Of a stretch of DNA of 64,000 nucleotides, positions 22,401 through 37,400 are shown one piece after another (positions within the stretch are counted from its first letter, which is position 1; each line of letters opens with the position of its first letter). The position numbers were made by a program, and so were the translations under genes. Source of the DNA: Phalacrocorax aristotelis (Eukaryota > Chordata > Aves > Suliformes > Phalacrocoracidae). The notes beneath the pieces are model-generated. The model saw only the letters and a list, made by a program, of their open reading frames with translations. It did no database searches and had not been told where the DNA came from. The stretch is from positions 1,240,001-1,304,000 of the forward strand of contig NC_134288.1 in the NCBI RefSeq assembly GCF_949628215.1, given 5' to 3'.

Positions 22401-25400
22401 CTGGGTGGATACACTTATTCCTCTGACCCTGCCTTATGGAGAATCTCAGTGAGTTCTTAATGAAAGGGCTTCTAGACACCTCTCTGCCCCACTCTAGCTG
22501 GCAGCACTGCACCAAAGCCTGGGACAGTCTGAACAGTCTTCCCAGCACTTGGCCTCGTGGGGTTCTTGCTGAGAAGCAGCAACGGCTTTTCTGCTGAAGG
22601 GACTGCACACTAAACTGATACAGGCTGATTCAGAGCAACTTACTTGAGTGTTTTTGTAGTATTTTCATTGATGCCAAGAACTGGTCTCTCAATTTCCAGG
22701 TCTCTGCGACTGAAAGACAAAACAGAACAATTCTCCATCAAATCAGCAGAGGAAACTGATTTTTGTGGGAGCATACAAAATCCAATCAGGAATGCTGGCT
22801 CCAGCACCCAGGCAACAGGTTATCACTCCCCATGTCACACCATGAGCAGGAGCCCCAGTAGTAACTGCCGGAAAACAAGATCCATGCTCTCATGGCAAGC
22901 TTGCTGTGTACCTAGAGAGATGATCTACTGAGGCGTAAAAGGGTCATCCAGGCATGAGGCTGAGCTTGGCTCAGGATAAGGGCTGAAGACTAGGCTTAGG
23001 ACAGAGGTTCATATGACATAATATCCAATAATACATACGGCAGCAAATCTACTCAGCATGGGAGCTATGGGAGCAACATAGCAGGCAAAAAGGTATCCTG
23101 TACCTGTTGTATGAGGTGAGAAACAGCTGAAGGTTATCTTGGTTAATGTCCTGTGCGATATGAAGCCTGTACGTTTGGATCAAATCTAGATTTGCCTGCA
23201 GTTCCTCCTGTACAAAAGCAGAAGAATTTAAAGACAGGAAACATCATCTTTTTCACATGTAAAGAAACACTACTCATAAAAATACGGAAGCATTAAACTG
23301 CCTCCATACACATCATGCCCCTGTGAACAACAACAGAGAGGGCAGCAACTCCAGACTGCATTCGTACCTAGGCTATGTTAAATGTTTCTGTGACACGACT
23401 GTTAAGTGCCACGCTTTGGTAATGTGACCACACTTTCACAAATGGCAGTGCAAGTGCTGCTGCAGGAGTACAAAGGTATCCTGAGATGGGATAAATTAGC
23501 TCCCGACCTTCAGTAATGCTTATACAGATACAAATCACACTGTTTTAGGACGGTCTTCCACTTAACTTTAAAGAAGCAAAGCTCTATAGGTAAGCCCCAG
23601 TCAAGACTGGGACAAAAGGAAAATTTAATCCCAGCACCCAGTTCTATGAAGAAACTGCATTCCAATGAGAACTAGAGAGAGAAAGAGGGAAAAGGGAATG
23701 CAAGGAAGCACTACATATAATGAAGGGGCCTGAAAGCAGGGTGAGAACAGCATGTACTCTAAGCAGGAGGAAGCTACACGACTCCTTCCTGTGCTGATGT
23801 GTGCTGTTGCAGGAGGGCTCCAGGCCAGGCACTGATCTGCTACATGTCATATATAGTGTGCTTCAGGCACAGACCCTTTCAGTTGCCCAGTAAGCTTGCT
23901 GGTTGGGAGCCAGCAAATCCCTAGCAGAAGGCATTACTGTATCCAAAGTTTTCAGGAGGGGCTGGTTTACCTCTGCTGAAACTGAAAGGGAAGTCGAAGT
24001 CGAAGAGCAGAATGCAGCAGTTCAACATCTGGACACATACAATATCTGACTGTCATTTCCCAGCTGATCTGTGCTCTACCCACATCCCAAATGCTTCCAT
24101 GCTAGCTACACAGAACCAGAGGCCACTTGTTTCTGCAGACAGTTGCCTGGGCACCACAAAGACAGGAACTCTAGCACTAGTGTGTGGGACACTACTTCCT
24201 TAACATGTCTGGAATCTGGAGACAGTTAGGGCAAGCATGAGGATACATGTGCTCCCTGCAGCATGTGAAGCCCTGATGTAAGCTTGCCACACAGAGAAGA
24301 TAATACTGTCTGTGGCAACCCTTATTTGATGGACTAGAGCTATTTCAGAGTAGGTATGTACAGAAGTTATAGCTCCATGTACAGTTGCATGGGCAATATT
24401 AACACCTGCTGGGTACTTACGTGGCCAAAATGATGCGCCAAGACAATATCCACTATGTTGGTTGTCCAGCCTGAAAACTGAAGAGTGACCATGAATGAGG
24501 AGGGAGAGTAATCAGAGTAAAGAAAGTAACAGAGAAACTATTCAAGTGATAAACGAAACAAATGCCTGAGGCTTGGGATGGGCGTGCAAGGATCCAAAGA
24601 ACCCTGTGCACACAAAACACACAGCTGTCCAGAAACTTGGCACCCTGAATAACTGCAAGTGGCCTGAATAACAGAATAATTACAAGATCCATTCAACCTC
24701 AGCCAAATGAAGCCTGCAAGCATGAGTACTAAATCAGAGGAAAGCTGAGCGCTCAATAGCCACTCTTCTCCAAGCAGTTTACCAGGATTTCTCATTCACA
24801 TACAATCACACCCACCCCTGCTCCTACAGTAGAGGCCGTACTACACACAGACCCAGAAGGCAGCAGGGACAGAAAAGAGATTGTAGAGTTTTTGCCATAA
24901 ACTGACAAATTCCTGTACTCTGTCTTTTTTTTTTCTTATTCTACACGCTGTTCATTAAGCACTGTGCAGAAGAGATGTGCAGGGGAAGGAGAAACTCACC
25001 TTGGATGCTGCCCAGTCAATCCAGCCCTTTGCACATGGATCAACATTAATAAGAACGAGTCCCTCCACCAGGTCGGGGTGGCTGAGCTGTGGGAAGAGAG
25101 CACAGGCACACTCAGATTCAGCCCACACGTCGGTCAATGGCAGGTGCAGCAGCTGGAAAGCTTCTTGCAAGACAAGAGTAAAATGAAGACTAAGTGGGGA
25201 GCTTCTTCCGTGCCGGGCAGTCAGCTTTTCAGAGCCTGGCCCAAAGCTGGCTCCCAGCTAGACCTTACCCAATTCAGCAGTTGATACTTGAAGGACTGAC
25301 TGCTCACACAGCGCCTGCAGCCTGAGCAGGCCTCAGCAGTGTCTTCTGGTGACCCGTGCCTTTGGTGCTGCCACAGGTCCTGCTCAGGCTCCTGTGTATT

Positions 25401-28400
25401 ACAAGGCTGTGAGCAGTGGCGCTCTCTGCTCCAGTCTGGCACCTCCAGGAAGGACCTGGAGAAACTTCTGTGCCGGAAGAGTACCTCCCTTCCACTCCTC
25501 AAGGAAAAGGTAGTCTCCCAGTGGAGATGTGGCAAAATGGCATGATTTGGCAAGTGGCACAGGAGTTGGTGCCGAGGCCCCACAAGCTCCTGCAGCTTGA
25601 GCACAGGCCTGGGAAGCTCGTGCTGCACCCGCCTCACCAGAGGGCACCCCACTGCCCACCCCAGCCCGCAGACACCCCTTCCCCTGCTCCAGCCTGGTAT
25701 CCCCAGCACCCTGCAGTTCACCTTGACGGGCGTGTGTGGGGAGCAAGGATACAAAATACTTTCAGAACTGCTTGCAAATACAAACCCAGCAATCCAACAC
25801 ACCCAGAGAACTTGGAGCTCTAGGCTCAATCCACAGCTGAAAATTTACAGCAGTTCTGCTCCATTACACAGATTAGCACTGGTTAAGCAGAAGGAAACAG
25901 CTCTGTCCACAGCAGGAAACTGTCTGCAACCCAGGCAACATGGCAAGAGCTTTCTGGCACTTAAGTGAGCTGAGGCCAAAGGCTTATTTTCAAGACTGAA
26001 AACTACACAAGATACACAAGGCAAGGAACAGAGCAAACACCAGTGCCTCACACTGCCCCAGGCTTAACCCTGACTGGAGGAAATGGTAAGCAAAGAACTT
26101 CTTGTAGGAGGGGCAGCTGCATAGTAAAGTGGCTTTAAGAAGCAGTAAGTGGCCTAAATCATTGGCAACTCTCTGCACAGAACAACTTGAAGCAACCTTT
26201 ACTGAGAATGTGATATTTCTGTGTTTTTTTTAATGCTATCTCTGAAAGACTCAGGCAAATTCCTGGGCTGCTAAACTATGTCCACTGATTTCACATGCTT
26301 ATAAACACTCAGCTAGAGAGAAACATAGAAGTAAGTACCAAGATAAAGCTAGCACTCTCTTGTCAAAGGGTGGAGTGCAAAACCTACTTCCTTCCAGTGA
26401 AAAAGCACATTCCTCATTAGCACTGGTTCACAGCACATCACCAAATCAATTTTTTGGTGTCACAGACAATGAAAACAGCATGCAGTAATGCAGCCAGTCT
26501 TTGTGAAGACATGAGGCTGGATATTCTTAGCAGCCAAGATGGACTCTGTTGACTCAAAGACATCACATTATCATCTTTCCACATCTGGAGTAGCTTCAGA
26601 GTAGCCTTGGCTGCTCTGATTTAACCATCTGAATGCGAAGTAGCTCTCACACGGCTCCCTGCAGGTCTACTGTAATTACTGCTACTTTGCTGGTGCCCCA
26701 CAAATGGTCTGTTTGATCAGTGGAAGACCACAGCTCATATAAATCACAAGAAAATGAAGAGATACTTACTGCACACCTGCTGAGGACATAAGCGCCAGCT
26801 CCCAGTCCAATCCCAATGAAGCTTTTCAGGCTGAAATATAGGCATTTCACAATCAGCAAGACTAATTTAAGTTCACAGCTGAAGCATCCCTAGAGGCAAA
26901 GCCTTTCCCCTCTCTGCATCCAGCTGCTTGCTTATGGTTCATTTTCAAAATAATCCAGCAATGATGCAGCAGCCATAAATTGTCTCATGTGGCAGACAAT
27001 GTTCCCAGCATAAGAACCAGACAGGGTTACACAGGTCAGAAGATGCTCAAGCCTCTTGGGACAACTCAGTGAGCATATCACATGTTGCAAGCAGAGATAG
27101 AGGTAGGTGCTGGAATGGCTGTATACAGCTGGCTCACCCTGTTTCCTTTCAGAGACTTACTTCAGGTGCATCAGAACAGTGGGCAGCATTTCAGCCAGTT
27201 CATCCATACTGGGATACTGGTACCTGAAAACCAAGAGAGACTGAAATCGAAGCACCTCCAAATACAGCCTGACAGAGGTTACCTTCCAGTTCTACCCAAG
27301 GTAGGAGAGACACGGAACATCCAACAGACATGTGCATAGGTGATTATTTTGCAATGATACTGTATAGTCCAGACAACTGCATGGATCCCATCCCTCAGAG
27401 CAAGACACGCAGAGCTGTGGTTTTTTGGGGCAGTCAGACTTCTGTGGGAGGATGGACAGACAAAGCAAGGAACACAAGCTAGGCTGCAGTGTGCTGGGCT
27501 CATGCTCAAGCCAGAGAGCTGATACCAGAGGTCACCACTAGCAAGGGCTTGACCCGTGCCTCAGTAATACGAGAGCTCCCTGAATGCCCCTTGGGAAGCC
27601 GCCTCATGTTCTCTTTTCCTCTGCTCCTGAAAGCTGCCTCCCACTACACTCAGCCTGGCAGTCCCAGTTGGCTTAAACTGGGTGCTACCTCAGTCCAGAC
27701 TGCAGTCCAGACCACATCTAGAACAAGGGTGTCTGCAGAGCTCTTACCCAGATGGGAACGGGGGGGCTCCTTCCTGTTGGCCTGGTGCATCCACATGGCA
27801 CACAGCAAAATGCTGAGTGATCTCTTGCATGTCTTCAAAGTTAAAGAATGCATTAAAACAGGATTTGTCTGCAACAACAAAAAAAAGAAATGAGACATTT
27901 CCTGAAGTTTTATTCCAACCCACCCTCCAAACACCATGGCACATGCCTGCATGAGCCCACCCCGCTGCTGAGTCTGCGGGGTAGTGGGTGCTGGGAGATG
28001 CATGCTGCTGTGCCCCACTGACTGCAATGCAGCAGCAAGTCCTAGTGAAGTAACGGCCATGACCAGAGGGCAGGCAGACAAATGACACCCCAGCATGCAT
28101 GCCCAGGAAAACAGGGCCTTGCAGCACTTGGGTACTCACAGTACATACTGAGGAGCACCTGTGTGAACATAATACCTGCTGGGTGGGAAGACAGGTGGAA
28201 AGAGCAACTGAGCCCAATACAAAGATTACACTACTTCTGCAGCCTTGTAGAAGGGACTTGCTCACCTGCCCAGCACCTAGGGAACGGATGCCTTGCGGCA
28301 GCTCTATCACACAGTGCAACAAGTCAGATAAAGCACTAAGTGTGGTGGGTGGACCTATTTCCTCCTTGGCCCTACCTTTTAAGGGCTGTTGGAATGGACA

Positions 28401-31400
28401 GGGGTGTGCCACATGTTCTCTCTCCTGCAGACCTTTATCTTTTTACCCTGGAATGACCTGTCCCATCTTAGCTCCAGGCCAATCCTACTGGTCCCCACAT
28501 TCAAAAGCAAATACCATAAACAACCACTTTTTCAGGGTCCTGGGAATGCAAGGGCTTACGGTTGAGGCCAATGTCATGATATGTGAGGATGACAGGTCTG
28601 TTTCCCTTGGGTGTACCCCTCATGGTGACATGGACCACTCCAAAAGCTGTCTCAATGTCATGTTCCTGCAGAAAGAGAAGGAGCCTCAGTGTTAACGTGT
28701 GCTGCCTGCACTTCAAGGAACTCTGAGGGCCAGCAGCAAGGGCATCATCCACATTTTAATGCTGCTCTCCTACCCACAGCTGGTGGCTTAGTAAAGCTGC
28801 TGCAGTCTGCAACCCTGTCAGACCTCTTTCCAACTACTGTCAAAAGCAGGTTGCTTTTGTATAGACACGTGAAAGGTGTGGGCTGTGCCTTTCTGTGACC
28901 AAGATCTCATTTCAATGGTCTTTCGTGACATTCCTGCACTGTAGCAGAAGCTGGGTATCACGTGTCCATCTGTCTCTAGGGGTTCGTCAAATCATGAAGC
29001 CAGGTCCACTCCCACAGCCAAGCTTTGCTCCCCAGCTGCCATTCCTCTCCCTGCAACCCACCAGCCCAGAAGTCTTTTCAGTGTGCCTCCAGCCCACACC
29101 CCTGAGAAAGTCCTGTCCACAAGCAAGCTGGTGTGAGGGGACACAGCAATGTCCAAGAGGCTGGCAGCAGTACATGGTTTCCCCTGGGAACCACGAACCA
29201 GAAACAGCATAACACAGAGCAGGCAGATGGCTGGGACAACAAAGAGACCCAAGCTCTGCAAATCCAGTCACTGGTTGCCTGGGAGGTTAGACCCATCCAC
29301 AGGGGAGCAGGTGGCAGCTTTTCCCTTCAACAGCATTAAAAATGAAAGATACAGATCACTCTCCTGGGCTGCCTGTCTACTGCAGACCCACCTCGGCCAT
29401 TTCTCCACGAGCCCATCAGATCTTGACTACACTGCTGCATTGAGGTTTGCTGCAGCTTGGCCCACAAGCCCTGACCCGCCACCCCAGGGAAGGCTGAACA
29501 CTCTGCCTTAACCAAAAACTTTTTTCCCTGCTACCAGGTTTGCTAATGTGATAGTAAACCACCCATAGGCTCCTCCAGCAGCTGGCAAAGATACAGGAGG
29601 TTATGCTTGTTTCCAGCTGGGTACCAGTGGAGCAGTTTCATGACCTGTTTGGTGATTTGCCAGCAAAACTACGCACCTTTTCCCAAGCAAAACATTGAGG
29701 GCTTTTTGCACTGTGCCTTGCATAAGAGAGCAAGGGGACCATGAGGTCTCTGGGTACCTCTCCAATACTCATCCAGTGCAGAAACAGAACCCACAACCTC
29801 ACAACGACAAACACAGAAGTGCCCATGAAGTCATCTGAGTTTAACTAAAATAGCTGCAAACACATTTAGACACACACTGATCTGAGATAACTACAGACTT
29901 TGGAAAAGCTGCGGAGATGGCAGCATGGCTGGGTACACAACGTCATCTTTAAGTCCTTTCTATCGTCTACAGAAATGAAAGACATGCTCTGACTTATAGA
30001 CACTGTAAAAAGCACCAATTATTTTCCTGATATTAAAAAAAAAAAATCTGCTTAGGGAATAGCCTTATGGTTCAGCCTGAAGACAGGACATTACAACCTC
30101 AAAAACATTTTTTTCCAGTAACTCTAAAGTGACTAGACCAAATACAGGACAGGTGAGAGTACCTGGCTTGCAGCACATCAGAAATTCATCTCGTCCCTCC
30201 TTTCTGGGCACTCCCAAGGGCTGGCTGAGGGCCAGAGTGATTTAGCTCTTGCAGTGAAAGACCCTCCTCCCCCCAGCTGTACTTCTTTTTGGGGGCCTCA
30301 CAGCCTTTCCCCTTCTCCCAGAAGCATGGCAACAGGAGCAAGCTGCCACAGCAAAATCACCCAAGGTAGCCTGAAGCCTTCTCCAGCCTGGCTTTGAAGA
30401 ATAAAAAGACACCTCAGACAGCCCTCATCCTCAGAAACGGGCTGGGTTTTACTTGCATGCAGCTGTTGCATTGTACACATGGAGAAGCTGGAGCACCTAC
30501 GAAGCAGAGTGACTTGCTGCGCTAGATGCAGGCAAGAGAATAAGGCAGGTGAGGTTATCCAGCCTGATGCTCACCTGGTGCCCTCCCCCTTAGGAGGGGA
30601 CTGTGGGCCAAGGCGTCCTGCGCAGGTAGGAAACAACAAGTCCACGTGTGCAAAGCAAGTCTGGGTCCACGCAGCAGGGCTGCCTGCCTGCCCTTGCAGC
30701 AAAGGTGCGCAAGGAAGCCTGGGCATAGCCTCCATCTCCTGAGTCTCTGAGAAACCACCAGGCTCTGCCCCTTGCCCATCTTCTTGGCTCTCCGGGCTGC
30801 TCTGCTAACCTGGGCAAAGTCCTGTTTTGTACTCCAGCAGGACGTGTTGTGCAGCCATAGCAGTGGCTGTCATTTTAGCATTCTCCAAGTTCACAGCTGT
30901 TAATGAGTCCTTTAACAAAACTGGCAACTTTTGGATGAGGCTGCAGGTAGCAACTGGCAGCGCACACGGCTGAAACAGCAAAGTGCAGCAAACTCATGGA
31001 AGTGTTAGGCAAGTGCCAAAGCAGCCGGAGCTCGCAACCCCCGGCTGCACTTTCCTACCTACCTGAGCTAACCAAGTGGCCAACTGCTGTTAAAAGCAGG
31101 TCTCTCTGCCAGCTCTGGCAGTTGTTGATCTCTTCCATAAGCAGCTTTAACTCACTGATCTGGCAGGAAATTATCTGGCTGCTTTTTATTTTCTTTTAAT
31201 CTTACATTGTTAGATTTCTGCCAGGTCAATGAGTTAAGAAGCTCACAGAGAGGTCTGGCAAATGCTCGTTCTGGCTCAGAGCCTGATGGGAGTGCATGGG
31301 TTCACAGAATAACCCTGCTCGGAGCACGAGGCCGGTTAAACTGACTCACTCTCATAAAACTGCACCTCCAGAGGACTAGGGAGGGTTTTCTAAGCAGCAG

Positions 31401-34400
31401 CAAAAGGTCGACTACGAAACAGAAGCACAAAACCCAAACTGAGCCAACAGCGAGAAAAGCACAGAAATCAACAAAAGAGCTGATGATATTGGAAGAAGTC
31501 AGCAATTCCAGAAGTCTGGAATTACATTCAAACTTACTGCTAACATCACACGTGCTTCCACTAGGCAGAACACTAGACAAGTCACTGGAAACAGAAACAC
31601 CCTCCTCTCTTCAGAGCTTTTGTTCAAGCACCTCAATGTGCTTCACGCTGCAATGCCCTGCATTTTTGTCTTCCGAAGCTGAGCTTGGGTCTTAGCTCTC
31701 TAGTGGGGAAGGAGAAGGGTTTCCTTGAGCTAGAAATCCATCCCTGCCCTCCCACTTACTTTGACTTTGCAGACTGTGTAAACTGCGATTTGGGGAAATT
31801 AGATAGTTTGTTGAGAAGGTTTTTCATGTCACTACCGGGCACCAGCCCAATCTGAAGGGTACTCACTCACACCTTGCTACTCCTTCAATCACATTAGTGA
31901 TTCAAATACAGGGAATGTTGACTGAAGATGGAAGCAACTCGAGAAATCTCATCTTTAACAAATCTCAGTGAGTAGCACTTTAAAAAATTTAAGATGCTAA
32001 ATCTGCAAACTTCTTACTCTGCCCTGTACAGTGACAAAGCCTTAGACTGGGAGGGCTTAAGGTTATTTCTTTTTCTTCTTGTGAGCTCCCAGGCAAGGTG
32101 GAAATCCTCCTGGGAAGCGGCTTCCCTCCTCTGCTTCCTCTGGTTGAAGTGTTTTACTTTTTTAAGGCTTTTTCCAAGTCCTACAAAGCAAGCTGCAGGC
32201 ACTACATTCAAGATAAGAGTTACTACATTCACTTTTTTTAGCTACACATTGCAACATCATGCTGATCTCCTTTTCAAGATTGCCTGGTTTTACCCCTAGT
32301 TTCCCTGCAAATAATTCTATGTCCGTTTTTCCACTGAACTTTATTGTCTCTGAAATTTGCCCTGTAGCTTTAGGGCTTTTATCTTGACCTATGATTGCAA
32401 AGGACAAAAACATTTTCAGACATCACACAATTACAGCATCCATAACTTCCTCGTCACCTGCTTTTCTCCAGAACAGCGCTCTCACATGTCAAAGCTAAAA
32501 AGGACAGCATGAGGCAGATGCTTAACACAGAGCTTAGGTACCATGCTTAAGATGCCAACAACAGTCTCTACACTTACAAGACACAACTGCTACCTTGAAC
32601 TGGCAAAGAAAAAGGTATCATTTCAGTACACCATTACTGGTTTATTACTCATCCAGGCATGGAGCAGAATAATCCAGCTACGATGGGTTACCAGAGTACT
32701 CAGTGAGCAAACAGCAGCTTCACAGGCTGCACCCTCTGCCCTTGCTTTCTTCACATCCTTGTAGATACACCTTCCCTGCCAGTAACCCAGTGAGATGTCC
32801 TGCCTTGTCGCACTGCCTCCACAACCACTGCCCACCCGCAATCCTGCATATTCCCTCCTAGCATTTGCCCATTGCTCATGTAGAAATGTAGTGTTGCAAA
32901 GTATCAGACACTCGTCATCTTTCTTCTCAGACACTGGCATGCTGTGTTTCAGGCCAGCTTTGACACATTGCAGCAGCATAGCTTGAATGGAGATTCAAGG
33001 ATTGTTACCTCGCAGCTGTCTAACTCCAGCTATGGTCTGAACACTGATCTGGCCCATAGTGCAGGGAAGCAGTGATAGGAGAAGGCAGGTGGAAAAGATG
33101 TGGCCAGGGAAGAGCCAGACTTTAAATGTTCAGTCTGCAAAATAAGGTAGATGAATGTGAGAGTTGATGATGATCTGCAGTTGGGTTTTGAAAAGCTTGA
33201 TAAAATTTAATTTTCACTTAGGGACTGGAAACTATCAGAGGTTTCTGTGGAGAGATTTTATCTTCTGCCCTTATTTGTACAGTAAGTAAAAAATAAACAG
33301 CAGCTGCAGACAACCTGCTATAAATGGGAACTCAGCAGCAGAAGCAGCCTCAGTCTTGTCAGCCTGCTCTTGCTGGCCACAGGCATAAAGGTTGTGATGC
33401 ACACATGCCAAACAGCAGCGTGCTGCTGGGGAGAAAGCAGAGACATGAGCCTGTGCAGGCAGCTACTGCTGATACACTCAAATAAGCTGGGAACCATCGC
33501 TTCAAAAACTAGCAGTTCCCGCAGGGCACAGAGAAGAGCAACGATGGAGGAGGATCAGGAGGTACAGAGACCACCTGCAGCTGGTCAGACAAAAGGCCCA
33601 GCCAGCCTCCTAGTCTAAGAGTGTATGCTTGTGGAAAAATAAAATAGAGCAAGCATGTAGTGATATTTCTCAAACACTTGCATCTTGTAGCAGTTTCCCT
33701 TAATTTTCCCAACCTCCAACAATCTGTAGGTTAAAGAGACTTTGACTCTCTCATCTGAGAACTGGGCAGTCACCCCCTGCTACCTATGCCTCTGGCATCT
33801 GCCTCACCTGTGACCAGAAAAGCCAAAGCTTAAGGATGTGTGGGGTGAAGAACCACTTTATTCCCCACCTTGTGTCTGCTGGTTTTGCAGGAGATCCCCC
33901 AGTCCTTGGTTTGGAAGAGGAGAACAACTGATCCCACTTCCATAACCCACAGCACTGATGACCTAACAGCTTGTTCCCCTTCACGTAACCCCTTCTGGGC
34001 TGATGTGCTCTCGACTATCTGGCCAGTCCTGGCACAGCAGCTTTTTTTATGACCTGTTCTCCAAAACTGCTCCATTGTGCTTTTCCTTCCTGAGACAAGA
34101 GGGCTGGCAGAATGTCAAATACATGTAGGCGTGCTGTGGATTTACACGGTAGCACAATCAGGTCGCTTTGTTCTCTGTTCCTGATAAACAAGAATTTATT
34201 TGCTGTGTTGAAAGCCATGAGCCCTGAGCTGACATTTTCACTCATTTCTTGCAATGTTAAGGCCTTATGCCTCCGGGTTATCAGCAGCTCTGAGCCCACC
34301 CTTTTATAGTCTACTGTGGAATGGTTTTAGTCAATGTGCATCACACTATGTGCACCCAAAGGCAGGTAAAGTTTGTCATTGCACCTTCCATCACTTTTTC

Positions 34401-37400
34401 CAGATGATTTAAAAGCAGATTTAAGCAGCAGAGGTCCCAACACAGACCTCTAAGGTGCTCCTCTACTTATCTCAAGCAACTGTGAAAATAATTGCTGGGG
34501 TTCTTTCTTTTTTAATCAATATTTCATCTGTGAAAGGACCTCTCCTCTTGCATGACCACCTAAGTCTCTTAAGACATATGTCTTAGGACCCCTTCTGGTA
34601 GGGGGTCTTGTCTTTTGGAAATCCAACCATCAACTGAATTGCCTTTATTTGTACGGTTACTGACTCCTTCAAAGAATCCCAATTTACAAAAACCACATTG
34701 ACCCTTTCCCAATACTTATCCGTGCAATTCATCCACTATACTCCTTGCCAGTTCTATCAGTCTGTCTGGTACAGCAGGTCAGTGAATTCTCAGAACTCCT
34801 CTGGGATCTGTTTTAAAAATTGTGTTACAGGTGAAGCACTGCAGTCCTTGGGCACCACAGCAGCCTCAACAGAGAAGCATAGTCTCTCACTAAACAACTG
34901 AACTATTTCATTCTTAAACTCATTTAAAACTCCTGGGTTGATGCAACAGGCGTTGCAGTTTAAAGCCGGGACCCTGCTGACTCCCCACAAAGAGCATTCC
35001 AGCATGGAAACCTCTGTGAGCTGCTCCATGGCAAGCTTGTGCGCAGAAAAAATAGATTTAGTTTTTCTGCTACAGCTCAGTCTTCCCTGAGCTCTCCTTT
35101 CAGAGCCTGACACAGCCTTAGCACTCTCCAAACTCACACATGGTTCTATTTCTGATGGTTTGAAACAGGACTGTTTTTTTCCCCCCCTTTGCAAGTCAGC
35201 TCTCAAAATCCCCCTTTGCCTGCTTTGTTCTGTCAATATATTTAACTGCTACAGTTTGTAACCTTTTCCATTTTCTCCAGCTTTTTGAAAAATGCTTTTT
35301 TGTTTTCAATAGCCTCCATGCCCTTCTGCTTAGTCACGCTGGCTTCTCTGCACCATTTCTCATGTCTGCTGTGATAGATGGGGGCATTTGCTCTCTGCTT
35401 AGCTTATTTTCAATAAGCTTCTCAATTTCTGTGCAGTTCTTGTTTTCAAGTTTTAGTGCAAAACCAGTGAAGTTTTCTATGTTTGTTTTTGGGTTTGTTG
35501 TGTCCGTCCATCCGTCCCCCCTCCCCGGATGTTGACCTGGAGCACATTATGGTTCCCATCACAGAGCATGTCTCTGAAGACACTGTTTTGAACACATTTC
35601 TCTGCCTTTCTCAGAATCACGACAATGACGCCTTCTCCTCCCTGGGGCTCCCTAACTTGTTGCTCCATTGAAGTTTGCAGCCTACATGGAATACTGGTGT
35701 CATGTTCCACAGCCCCATCTGCCTAACTCACACAGGGCAGCTGAAGCTTCCTACTCTTGTTCTGTATCCTAGCCTTGTAGCTTCTCCGATCACCATCTTG
35801 GGCACTCACATAATTACAAGCAAAACAAATTTCTTACTTGGGCCTGGGATTTCAGTCTAAAGGGAACCTAAGGTATTCACTGACATTAGTTAGAGCCAAA
35901 TCAGATCAACAAGCTTCCTTTAACATCCACCTGCACCCTGTACCACCACCTGCATCTACCTTCTCCTTCCTGTACACTGTATCCAGGTATTAGTGTTCCA
36001 CTGTCAGTGTCACCAAGAGGGACCTCAATTCTCTTCTGTGATCTCAGACAAGAATACAATAACCACTGGCAGAAGCAAAACAAAACTGAGATTTTGAGTG
36101 CGCCTTTTGTTACGGATTGGCTGACTTGAAGAAATGCTATCCAAAAGAATACTTTGCTTGTCCCTCTGTCCTGCCCCATGCCCAGTGAGCTGATGGTCTC
36201 ACGGAAACCTGTAAGTGGGAGTGCAGGGCTGCGTTTGCTGTCCCACTACATCGGGAAACCACAGCAACTGACCCTGCAACCACAGGATCCTTCCATTTGG
36301 ATGGAAGGTAAGCGCTGCGAGTGCACACACAGTGGCAGAAGCACCGACTTGCCTTAGCTATACTGTTGAGATATACTCTAAGGTACGGGTTGGGCAGAAA
36401 AGCAGACAGCAGCCAGAGAAAGGCCACCAATGCTACTAACCATCGCTGACAGCCCTGTGATTTTTGCTATATGCCTTATGGTCCCAGCTCCTGAGAATGC
36501 CTGCTTTTAGTTAGAGCCCTACGCTTTAGAAAATGAGATGTGTGTGAACCATAAAGGCTCGGACATCAGGAGGTGATAATACACAACCCAACAGCAGCTT
36601 TAAAACATTTGAGATTAAACACAAGCAGGAACTGCTGGGAGGTATTCCAGGCTGGGGGTTTGCAGAGGGTCAGACTAGACTGGGACATTACCCTATTTGT
36701 CCTTAAATCTTTGAATGATTCTTAAACTGAGGAGGAAAACACACACCCACCTACGACTGCTGACGTCTCAATTTACTGATTATGAGAAGTGGGTGCATGC
36801 CCAGGTGGCAAAAGGTTCAAATGGGGGAACCATCTCTGACTGCCAGCCTCTGTCTTTGGCCAGAAAGGGAAGCAATGACAGTGCCACTGACAAGTGCCAC
36901 AGAGAATCTCCCATATTAAGAACAATATTTCTAAGTGAGGGAATGTGGCATCCAACAGCAGCTCCAGAGGTGTTAATGCACTGAGCTCCAGAGAGTCCCA
37001 GGCAGCGAACAGAGGTACCTGGGTGCCAGACTGCAACGGTCCAAATTCCAGCCACGCTCCCTCAGCTCCAGATCAGAGCGTGATCCAGAGCTTCAGTTTT
37101 AAAAGTCTGAAGTAAACCATTTTTTTTTCACAGTGGGAATAACTAATGATAAGAATTCATACTACCAGTGCTTTTTACAACTAATTTATTAAGCTTCTTT
37201 TTTGGCATTACCAGATGAGTTTTACTCCCAATGTGAAGCTGATCAAAGTTCAAAATTAATTCCTTGGAAAAACTGAGAACTGATTTAATTTGGAGGCTGA
37301 CATAAAGAACGCATCTGTGAAATCCCTTCAATTTTTTTTTTAAACTTGAATCTGCTAGAACACAGAGCAGCAAGGTATCTGTTGCTCACATTCTGTTCAA

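Larger units (their letters stand above)
16450..28559 (-). other. NDRG3: NDRG3 introns between coding exons 3 and 16
   Basis: Introns here are about 0.1-2.2 kb (the shortest is the 90 bases between exons 13 and 14) and hold no further coding exon that I can support beyond those listed. The 202-codon - strand frame at 25221-25829 lies in intron 6 and shows no recognisable protein. Two related segments of about 35 bp occur at 17772-17806 and 18391-18425 in the introns flanking the cassette exon. Confidence 0.6.

Noticed and set aside
25221-25829. 202-codon - strand open frame between NDRG3 exons 6 and 7
   Set aside because: It lies in the intron adjoining exon 7, no family features are visible, and the flanking exons splice directly in frame without it.
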